Assembly (NCBI RefSeq): GCF_002163755.1
Contig: NZ_CP015863.1
Location: 1,674,001-1,738,000, forward strand
Direction of reading: 5' to 3'
Length of the DNA stretch: 64,000 bases
Source of the DNA: Vibrio campbellii CAIM 519 = NBRC 15631 = ATCC 25920
Lineage (GTDB): Bacteria; Pseudomonadota; Gammaproteobacteria; Enterobacterales; Vibrionaceae
The notes below the pieces were generated by a model. It ran no database searches. It was not told the DNA's origin and saw nothing but the letters and a program-made list of their open reading frames with translations. Below are positions 1 through 6,210 of the stretch, piece after piece; the first letter of the stretch is position 1, and each line of letters begins with the position of its first letter. A program made the position numbers and the translations under genes.

Positions 1-804
1 GAGCTACAAACGTTCGTTGCACGTTTCTCTGCAAACGCATCGAAAGCAAAACAAGCGACATCTCGTGCTAAGCAAATCGACAAGATCAAACTGGACGAAG
101 TGAAAGCGTCTAGCCGTCAAAACCCATTCATTCGTTTTGAACAGTCTAAAGAGCTATTCCGTAACGCTCTGATTGTTGAAAACCTAAGCCAAGGTTTTGA
201 AGACGACTTATTTGCTAACTTCAATGCAATTTTTGAAGTCGGTGAGCGCGTTGCAATCATCGGTGAGAACGGTGTGGGTAAAACAACTCTACTGAACACA
301 CTTGCTGGTGTACTAGAACCACGTACTGGTGAGTTCAAATGGTCTGAGAACGCGAACATCGGTTACTACGCGCAAGACCACGCACACGACTTCGAAGAAG
401 ATCTAAACCTAACTGATTGGATGGGTCAATGGCGCCAAGAAGGCGATGACGAGCAAGTGGTTCGCAGTTTCCTAGGTCGTATGCTGTTTGGTCAAGATGA
501 CATTAAGAAGTCAGTAAAAGTACTGTCTGGTGGTGAGCAAGGTCGTATGCTGCTTGGTAAGCTAATGATGCACAAACCAAACATGCTGCTAATGGACGAA
601 CCAACCAACCACATGGATATGGAATCGATCGAATCATTGAACACGGCACTAGAGCAGTACAAAGGCACATTGTTCTTCGTATCGCACGACCGTGTATTCG
701 TAGACTCACTAGCAACACGTATCATCGAAATCCGCGATGGTAAAATCACAGACTTTAAAGGTACTTACTCTGAGTTCCTAAAATCTCGTGGTATCGAAGG
801 TTAA
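1..804 (+). CDS. ybiT: ABC-F family ATPase, YbiT type (3' part only)
   Basis: The reading frame is open from base 1, so the start lies outside the window; 267 C-terminal codons are visible. The first ~35 residues (rich in Lys, Ala and Ser) look like the charged linker between the two ABC domains of ABC-F proteins, and the rest is the complete second nucleotide-binding domain: Walker A GENGVGKTT (nt ~262-288), signature LSGGEQGRM, Walker B LLMDEPTNH and switch His in VSHDR. ABC-F proteins are soluble, have no membrane domain and act on the ribosome. YbiT is the best match because of its short C-terminus with no coiled-coil arm; Uup is encoded separately at 41356-43275. The in-frame GTG at 100 is not the real start. 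Confidence 0.85.
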   Translation, partial: ELQTFVARFSANASKAKQATSRAKQIDKIKLDEVKASSRQNPFIRFEQSKELFRNALIVENLSQGFEDDLFANFNAIFEVGERVAIIGENGVGKTTLLNTLAGVLEPRTGEFKWSENANIGYYAQDHAHDFEEDLNLTDWMGQWRQEGDDEQVVRSFLGRMLFGQDDIKKSVKVLSGGEQGRMLLGKLMMHKPNMLLMDEPTNHMDMESIESLNTALEQYKGTLFFVSHDRVFVDSLATRIIEIRDGKITDFKGTYSEFLKSRGIEG

Positions 805-822
805 TCCTTCTTCCGAATAAAG

Positions 823-851
823 AAAAAGACCTCATCGTGAGGTCTTTTTTT
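823..851 (+). terminator. Rho-independent terminator after the ABC-F gene
   Basis: Stem AAGACCTCA / TGAGGTCTT with loop TCG, followed by a run of seven T, starting 19 nt after the stop codon. Confidence 0.85.
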
Positions 852-900
852 ATGTCTATTCATTGTGAGCTAATTCTTTGATAGCGCTAGGTTGTGGCGT

Positions 901-1020
901 TCAATCCTTAAATTGCCTCATTAGATAAACATAGATCCCAACGAGCCCGAAGGTAATGATCATCGAAACGATGATGCCGCTTGGGGTGAGTAGATAATTC
1001 CACAGCTGATCGTTGTTCAT
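901..1020 (-). CDS. 39-residue single-span membrane protein, DUF3149-like
   Basis: A short open frame of 39 codons: MNNDQLWNYLLTPSGIIVSM at the N-terminus, then a hydrophobic span (residues ~15-33) and a charged RQFKD tail. An AAGGA ribosome site sits about 8 nt before the ATG. The 'LLTPSG' segment followed by one helix resembles the very small DUF3149 family of proteobacterial membrane proteins; this is recalled by pattern, not searched. It lies directly downstream of fdhD on the same strand (66 nt gap), so it may be co-transcribed with it. The function is unknown. Confidence 0.6.
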   Translation of the reverse strand: MNNDQLWNYLLTPSGIIVSMIITFGLVGIYVYLMRQFKD

Positions 1021-1086
1021 AGTTCACATCCTTTGTGAATCCACATGATAGTTTAGGTCTAACTCATCTGACGACTTAGTGAGAGG

Positions 1087-1917
1087 TTATTGATTCCCTT
1101 TCACGTCAAAATCAATCTTCTCTGCACCAGTAAAGACTTGGAAGCGTAAACCTTTCGCACGAGCGATGGTGGTGATACCAAACTTTTTCGCCAGATCCAA
1201 ACCCATTTGAGTTACGCCTGAACGAGAAAGCAAAACAGGGATACCCATCTGCGCCACTTTAATCACCATCTCTGATGTAAGGCGGCCCGTTGTGTAGAAA
1301 ATTTTATCTTCACCCGTTTCTTGGTTAAGCCACATTTCACCCGCTAGCGTATCAACGGCGTTGTGACGACCAACATCTTCCACAAAAGACAGTACTTCGT
1401 TGCCTTTACACACTGCACAACCATGAACAGCGCCGGCTTTTTTGTAGGTATCGTTGTAATGCGTCAACGCTTCAAGCGCCGCGTAGATTTCAGATTGCTT
1501 CAAAGGCACTTGTGGCACTTGGTAATCTTCAAGCTGCTTCATCACGTTGCCGTACATAGTGCCTTGACCACAGCCAGACGTCACCGTCTTCTTCTTCAGC
1601 GCGCCTTCTAAGTGCTCAGTATTTTCTTTGGTGATAACCGCAGCTGAGTGTGTTTCCCAGTCAATAATGACCGATTCAATCGCTTCAGGATAAGACAAGA
1701 AGCTCTGGTTCTTTAAATAACCCAACACAAGCGCTTCAGGGCGAGAGCCGAGCGTCATTAGCGTAACGACTTCCTTCCAGTTCAACATCACCGTAAGAGG
1801 GCGCTCACAGGCGATCTGCTTAGTCAGCTTTTCGCCGTATTCATCAAACACTTCTACTTCGATGGTCTGTAGGGGATTTTCACTGGTTTTAATAATGTTT
1901 GGTTTTACCACAGTCAT
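1087..1917 (-). CDS. fdhD: Formate dehydrogenase accessory sulfurtransferase FdhD
   Basis: 276 residues, the usual FdhD length. The family passes sulfur from IscS to the molybdenum cofactor of formate dehydrogenase, which is needed for activity. Family marks are the SGCG segment (Cys116) and the VEDVGRHNAVD block (~179-189) followed by TTGRLTSEMV and LLSRSGVT. In E. coli FdhD the reactive cysteines form a CxxC (121/124); here only the first is kept (CGQG), while a different CxxC (Cys167, Cys170; CAVC) appears upstream of the GRH block. It stands opposite and close to the FDH operon (2232-11152), its obvious client. The ATG at 1917 has AGGA only a few bases upstream, so the exact start is a little uncertain. 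Confidence 0.93.
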   Translation of the reverse strand: MTVVKPNIIKTSENPLQTIEVEVFDEYGEKLTKQIACERPLTVMLNWKEVVTLMTLGSRPEALVLGYLKNQSFLSYPEAIESVIIDWETHSAAVITKENTEHLEGALKKKTVTSGCGQGTMYGNVMKQLEDYQVPQVPLKQSEIYAALEALTHYNDTYKKAGAVHGCAVCKGNEVLSFVEDVGRHNAVDTLAGEMWLNQETGEDKIFYTTGRLTSEMVIKVAQMGIPVLLSRSGVTQMGLDLAKKFGITTIARAKGLRFQVFTGAEKIDFDVKGNQ

Positions 1918-2231
1918 GTCCTAATGAATGAGAGAGCCGATACACGCTCTCATTAATGGGTCTATTCGTCTTAACTCTACTTACAAAGCAATTCTCATTC
2001 CAAAATAGCCGTTATGCGAGAAATGGCGAGGCTTTAGGTCAATTCAATGCAAAAACCGCGATACCGCAGTAATGACACAGATATCGGTTTGCGTATCGAC
2101 TAGTTTGATTTTGGGGAGAATTTGAGTTTGATTTGGCGCGTTTATTGCTTTGTACCGCTAAAATGGTTGAAAGCAAAGTACAAAATGTCCTTTTCTGTCT
2201 TAAGGCCAACATAGAACAAATTGGGTGAGTT
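1918..2231. other. Divergent intergenic region between fdhD and the DUF3305 gene
   Basis: 314 bp without a gene. It holds the sigma-54 promoter at 2134-2149 for the rightward unit and must also hold the leftward fdhD promoter. No clear sigma-70 hexamer pair was recognised for fdhD, and no obvious activator palindrome was seen. Confidence 0.6.
2134..2149 (+). promoter_or_regulatory. Sigma-54 (-24/-12) promoter for the DUF3305/DUF3306 unit
   Basis: TGGCGCG-N4-TTGCT matches the sigma-54 consensus TGGCACG-N4-TTGCW with one mismatch, and the GG and GC elements are at the required spacing. It lies 83 nt upstream of the ATG at 2232, so transcription would begin near 2160. A sigma-54 promoter needs an enhancer-binding activator; none is encoded in the window. 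Confidence 0.7.
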
Positions 2232-2684
2232 ATGTCGGATAAGAAACAGTTCGAGAAAAATGAAGATTCATGGCCGGTAGGTGTGGATCTTGTAGAGCAT
2301 GAGATCAGTACCGGTATTTGGGTTACGACCCAATGGCAACTGACGGGATTTGAAATTAACCCAACCGAAGACACTCAACACGTGTGCTTGTTGCAACTGC
2401 ACAAAGACGAGCGCACCGATTACCGCTTTAACCTGAGCTCGCAACAGCCAAAGCTTTTCTTGGTTATGGACAATGTCGACTCTGGTGATACACCGACGAT
2501 TCAATTGCTTACGGCGTCTCAAACTGTCGCTGCGCAATATATGGATGGCGATAACCTAGTATTATCTAATGATATGCCGTTAGCTATTCAAGCTTGGATG
2601 GAAGCCTTTATTGGGCGCCACGGTGAGTTGTTAGAAGTAAGACGTAAGAAGCGCAAAGGAGCGGGCAGAGCAAATGGCAACTAG
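2232..2684 (+). CDS. DUF3305 domain-containing protein of the formate dehydrogenase region
   Basis: 150 residues, soluble, no signal peptide. It matches the DUF3305 family, which is regularly found beside FDH genes in Vibrio, Shewanella and related bacteria. Visible marks are WPVGVDLVEHEISTGIWV near the N-terminus and a Lys/Arg-rich C-terminal tail (VRRKKRKGAGR). The frame overlaps the next gene by 11 nt, indicating translational coupling with the DUF3306 protein. The role is not established; location suggests help in FDH assembly or maturation. Ribosome site GGGTGAG lies just before the ATG. Confidence 0.8.
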   Translation: MSDKKQFEKNEDSWPVGVDLVEHEISTGIWVTTQWQLTGFEINPTEDTQHVCLLQLHKDERTDYRFNLSSQQPKLFLVMDNVDSGDTPTIQLLTASQTVAAQYMDGDNLVLSNDMPLAIQAWMEAFIGRHGELLEVRRKKRKGAGRANGN

Positions 2685-3312
2685 TTTTTTTAGCCGTTGG
2701 TCGAAACGTAAATTAGAAGAAACCACGACCGAGCCTACAGACGTCAAGGCAGTGGACTCTGTTGAATCTACTGAACCAGAAACCGCACAAGCTCATGAAG
2801 AATTAAGCACTGAAGCGCAAGCATTGCATATTGAGGCTTCTGTGACCGAGACTGAATCTAAAGGAGCAATGGCTCAAGAAGCATCAAGCGAAGCCACTGA
2901 TCTGGAAGAGATCTCCGTAGCGCAGCTATTGGTGTCTGAGGCTTCAGAGAGCGTCAAGAAAGCCGCACTGCGTAAGATGTTCTTGTCAGAAGAGTTTAAC
3001 GTTCGCGATGGTTTGGATGATTACGACGATGACTACAGTAACCTCAAGTCGCTTTCTGAAGGGGTGGCTGAAACACTTCGTGATTGGGTGAAAGAGAAAA
3101 CGGAAGAAGAACCAGCAGAAGAAACCACACAATCAACTGAATCTCATGACGAAAGTGATATTGAATCGGCCGATGTAGAGCTTGCTGACGTTGCCGAAAT
3201 TCCCGAAGAACAAAAAGAACTGGATATAAACACAGTATCTAATAAAAGTGATATTCTAGAGACAAAACTGGCCCCTAAAGAGGTGGGACAAAATATACCA
3301 TACAAAGAGTAG
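2674..3312 (+). CDS. DUF3306 domain-containing protein of the formate dehydrogenase region
   Basis: 212 residues, very acidic and rich in Glu, Ser and Thr. The N-terminus 'FFSRWSKRK' is the DUF3306 hallmark. Residues ~20-80 and ~145-190 are low-complexity, while the middle part (~88-130, LLVSEASESVKKAALRKMFL and a Tyr/Asp-rich turn) looks folded. It overlaps the DUF3305 gene by 11 nt and is followed by a terminator, so the two form a unit separate from the FDH structural genes. Function is unknown; the two proteins probably act together in FDH biogenesis. Confidence 0.8.
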   Translation: MATSFFSRWSKRKLEETTTEPTDVKAVDSVESTEPETAQAHEELSTEAQALHIEASVTETESKGAMAQEASSEATDLEEISVAQLLVSEASESVKKAALRKMFLSEEFNVRDGLDDYDDDYSNLKSLSEGVAETLRDWVKEKTEEEPAEETTQSTESHDESDIESADVELADVAEIPEEQKELDINTVSNKSDILETKLAPKEVGQNIPYKE

Positions 3313-3337
3313 GTACATTTTGACTAAACGCTCAATG

Positions 3338-3373
3338 AACCGGCTGAGACAAAATGTCCCAGTCGGTTTTTTT
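3338..3373 (+). terminator. Terminator after the DUF3306 gene
   Basis: Stem AACCGGCTGAGACA / TGTCCCAGTCGGTT (two G-U pairs) with a run of T, 25 nt after the stop. It separates the DUF3305/3306 unit from the next sigma-54 promoter. Confidence 0.8.
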
Positions 3374-3430
3374 ATCCCTACTATTTCTAAGATAAATAGC
3401 TAACCTATTGAAATTTAGCTGATATTTAAT

Positions 3431-3446
3431 TGGCACGACATTTGCT
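3431..3446 (+). promoter_or_regulatory. Sigma-54 (-24/-12) promoter of the FDH operon
   Basis: TGGCACG-N4-TTGCT is an exact match to the sigma-54 consensus. It is the only strong promoter candidate in the 310-bp gap 3313-3622 and would give a leader RNA of roughly 165 nt before the ATG at 3623. With the similar site at 2134 it suggests joint control by one enhancer-binding protein encoded elsewhere (E. coli fdhF is a precedent, using FhlA). Confidence 0.85.
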
Positions 3447-3475
3447 ATCTGTTGCTCATTACCATTCTTGTTGAA

Positions 3476-3572
3476 GTTAGACTATTTGCCTAACAGGCAG
3501 TGATAACCCGCGTGGGACTACCTAAAAGGGGTGGTTACTGACAAGTTAATCACCAGAGTCGCCTGAGCTAAC
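3476..3572 (+). promoter_or_regulatory. Structured 5' leader RNA upstream of the FDH operon, possible cis-regulatory element
   Basis: The leader contains several pairings: GTTAG (3476-3480) with CTAAC (3490-3494); CCC-GCGT-GGG (3507-3516); ACTACC (3517-3522) with GGTGGT (3530-3535). The segment GTGATAAC (3500-3507) can pair either with GGTTACT (3533-3539) or with GTTAATCAC (3545-3553, one bulge), so the folds exclude each other. That is typical of regulatory leaders. A molybdenum-cofactor type riboswitch would fit the context, but I do not recognise its consensus here. Confidence 0.35.
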
Positions 3573-3622
3573 TACAATGAAAAATGGAAGAAACTATCCA
3601 TGCGTATAAATGGAACTGAGCA

Positions 3623-5284
3623 ATGTTGAAACAACTATTAGAACAAGCAACTTCCAATAACGGTAAAGCGCGTCTGTATGCGTTCGAGAATACCGTAGAG
3701 TTGACCAATCTTATTCCACCTACGGTGAGCTACGAGAGTGGCGGCAATACACTGATTGTTGGACCGACTACCATCATTGAGAGTGCAGCCGCGCAGCTAT
3801 CGCAAATGAACAGCCTGACACTTCTTTCTACAGACGGAGAGAAAGGCACCAATCCAGAACTGTACTTTGCAAACTCTGTTCAGGTTTCTGGTTTCCTAGG
3901 CACGTTTGAAGTGCTTATCGAAAATAACGGTCTAACAAGCAACCTAGCAAAAGTCGCTATTAATAGTGATTGTTTCGATGTTGTTCTCGATCTTTGTCTA
4001 AGCAGCTGTATGTCAGAAGAGGTTCCGGTTCCGGGTTACTACCCAGTAGGACGCGGTTATCCAAAACTGGCAGAAGCGCTAGAAGAAATCCCAACACTAA
4101 TGGGTACGTTTGATAAGCCAAAGTTCTTCCGTCTGGACACTGACTTATGTGCGCACAGTTCTCGTGGCGTAAAAGGTTGTGAGCGTTGTGTCGATGCATG
4201 TCCTGCTGGCGCACTATCAAGTGAAGGTAGCGATAAAACCGGTCACCGCATCGAGATTAACCCATACCTATGTCAGGGCGTGGGTACTTGCGCAACGGCT
4301 TGTCCGACAGAAGCGATTCATTATGCATTGCCTAATCCTGAAGATACGCAAAAATTCATTGAACGCACGCTAGCGAACTATGAGCAAGCGGGCGGTCTGG
4401 ATCCTGTCGTTCTTATCTGTAGCTCTCGTCACGAGACTTACAACGTGATGGCACTGAAATCACTACCAGATAACGTGATTCCAATTGTGGTTGAAGAGCT
4501 GCCCTCTATCGGTATCGATACATGGTTCGCCGCTCTAGTTAATGGCGCGACGCAAGTGCTATTTGCAGCTTCTCGCTTTATGCCTGCAACCATCATTCGT
4601 GTTTTGAACAACGAAGTAGGTATCGCGCAAGAGCTATTGGATCAACTTGGAATCGCAAAAGAGACCATCGATATTCTTTACTTGGAATTGCTTCGTGAAG
4701 GTCCTCCAACACTATGTACAGATTCATTCGACCTTGCCCTTGGTGATCTTCAAGGTAACAAGCGTCAACGTCTGTTTACTGCGCTGGATGCGATGTCTTC
4801 TTCTCGTATTCCGGTTGAGTACATTGTTGAACTGCCTGCGAACGCGCCTTACGGCAATGTTTCTTGTGAGAGCAAAGACTGTACGTTGTGTATGAGCTGT
4901 GTGGCGGTTTGTCCAACACGTGCACTTCATACCGATGGTGAATCTCCATCACTTAAATTCGTTGAACAAGATTGTATTCAATGTGGTTTGTGTGAAAAGG
5001 CATGTCCAGAGAAAGTTCTGACTTTAACGCCACGCATGAACTGGGTGAAAGAAGAGCGCCAAAAAGCAGTTGTGATTCACGAAGAGAAAGCCGCGGAATG
5101 TATTCGCTGTCATAAGCCATTCGCACCTCAGTCTATGATCGACATGCTACAAAACAAGTTACGCGGTCACTCTCATTTTTCAGATGAAGCGGCGATCAAC
5201 CGCATCGCGATGTGTGAAGACTGCCGTGTGATCGACATGTTTGAGTCGATGGCAGAAGACCCAATGAAACAACTGAAATACTAG
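3623..5284 (+). CDS. Multi-cluster 4Fe-4S ferredoxin-type protein of the FDH operon
   Basis: 553 residues, no signal peptide, so cytoplasmic. It has two pairs of ferredoxin-type cluster motifs: a first pair at ~C186-x2-C189-x3-C193 (with C176) and C217/C223/C227, and a second pair at C415/C420/C423/C426/C430 and C451/C454/C457/C461. A C-terminal CxxC...CxxC set (C493/C496, C531/C534) could hold metal. The middle part (~260-360) has no cluster and resembles a small Rossmann-like or HdrD-like segment. It is the first gene of the sigma-54 unit and lies 9 nt before the TorD-like gene. It is probably an electron carrier or an assembly factor for FDH; the substrate is unknown. Confidence 0.8.
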   Translation: MLKQLLEQATSNNGKARLYAFENTVELTNLIPPTVSYESGGNTLIVGPTTIIESAAAQLSQMNSLTLLSTDGEKGTNPELYFANSVQVSGFLGTFEVLIENNGLTSNLAKVAINSDCFDVVLDLCLSSCMSEEVPVPGYYPVGRGYPKLAEALEEIPTLMGTFDKPKFFRLDTDLCAHSSRGVKGCERCVDACPAGALSSEGSDKTGHRIEINPYLCQGVGTCATACPTEAIHYALPNPEDTQKFIERTLANYEQAGGLDPVVLICSSRHETYNVMALKSLPDNVIPIVVEELPSIGIDTWFAALVNGATQVLFAASRFMPATIIRVLNNEVGIAQELLDQLGIAKETIDILYLELLREGPPTLCTDSFDLALGDLQGNKRQRLFTALDAMSSSRIPVEYIVELPANAPYGNVSCESKDCTLCMSCVAVCPTRALHTDGESPSLKFVEQDCIQCGLCEKACPEKVLTLTPRMNWVKEERQKAVVIHEEKAAECIRCHKPFAPQSMIDMLQNKLRGHSHFSDEAAINRIAMCEDCRVIDMFESMAEDPMKQLKY

Positions 5285-5293
5285 GAGCTCGCA

Positions 5294-5926
5294 GTGGATA
5301 CACAACGAGAACAAGAACAAACACTGAGAACAGAGATCTACTTGGTTTTGTCAGCGCTTTTCCGTAGCGCACCAAGTGAAGAGATGATCGAGTTCCTGAC
5401 TTCGCTAGAAGTTGAACCATCAGAAAGCTCAATGCAAAAAGCGTGGATTGCACTTCAGCAAGCGGCGAAAGATTCCAACCGCAAAGCGCTCGAAGATGAA
5501 TACCAAGATCTTTTCATTGGTATCGGTCGTGGTGAAGTGATGCCGTTTGGCTCATGGCACATGACGGGCGCAATGATGGAAAAACCACTGGCTGAAATTC
5601 GTCACGATTTGGAACTGCTTGGTTTTGAGCGCGATGAAAATGTGAAAGAGCCGGAAGATCACATCGCGGCACTTTGTGAAGTGATGTCGATGCTAACGGG
5701 TGAAGAAGAAGATCTTCAACAAGCGGTGTTTAACAAACACATCGCACCTTGGTTCAACTCTTTCACTCAGCAACTAGAAAACGCAGAGAGCGCGAACTTT
5801 TATAAGCCAGCAGCTCAACTGTGTGAGGCGTTCTTAACACTGGAACAAGTGCGCTTTAGCGTGAACACCAAAAGCAGTAAGCACAAATTAAAAATTGGTG
5901 TGAAAAATGTCACTGATTACGAGTAA
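5294..5926 (+). CDS. TorD/DmsD family redox-enzyme maturation chaperone
   Basis: 210 residues, predicted all helical. TorD-family chaperones bind the Tat signal and apoprotein of molybdoenzymes until the cofactor is inserted. Family features are the early 'YLVLSALFRSAPSEEMIEFL' type helices, the 'EYQDLFIGIGRGEVMPFGSWHMTG' segment (~75-98, cf. E(Y)xxLF...P..S.Y) and the 'EPEDHIAALCEVMSML' segment (~119-134). The start is GTG at 5294, chosen because TAGGAG lies 6 nt upstream. The client is very likely the Tat-exported FDH alpha subunit encoded just downstream. Confidence 0.85.
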   Translation: MDTQREQEQTLRTEIYLVLSALFRSAPSEEMIEFLTSLEVEPSESSMQKAWIALQQAAKDSNRKALEDEYQDLFIGIGRGEVMPFGSWHMTGAMMEKPLAEIRHDLELLGFERDENVKEPEDHIAALCEVMSMLTGEEEDLQQAVFNKHIAPWFNSFTQQLENAESANFYKPAAQLCEAFLTLEQVRFSVNTKSSKHKLKIGVKNVTDYE

Positions 5927-5996
5927 TCGAGCAGTACTTGGTCATATCGATAGAGGGGCAATAGCCTCCAAAGATCTACCGTAAGGTAAGGAAGCA

Positions 5997-6200
5997 ATGA
6001 TGAAAGATAATAAAGAAATAAACACAAGCCGTAGGGATCTCCTGAAAGGCTTAACGACTGCAGCCGTAGCTGGTGCTGTTGTCGCTGGAACAACAAAAGT
6101 GGCAAGCGCTTCAGAAACGGTTGAGCCTTCTGAAAAAGACGTGAAGAAGAAAGGGTATCGTGAAACTCAACACATTCGCGATTACTACGACACACTTTAG
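5997..6200 (+). CDS. Small Tat-signal protein of the formate dehydrogenase region
   Basis: 67 residues. The N-terminus contains a twin-arginine motif (SRRDLLKG) and a hydrophobic Ala/Val stretch ending in a VASASE cleavage-like site, leaving only ~30 charged residues (KKKGYRETQHIRDYYDTL). It matches the small 'formate dehydrogenase region Tat target' family, which is found before FDH alpha genes. It begins 70 nt after the chaperone gene and 10 nt before fdhA. It may be a small periplasmic subunit or assembly partner; its role is not known. Confidence 0.85.
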   Translation: MMKDNKEINTSRRDLLKGLTTAAVAGAVVAGTTKVASASETVEPSEKDVKKKGYRETQHIRDYYDTL

Positions 6201-6210
6201 GAGATAACGG

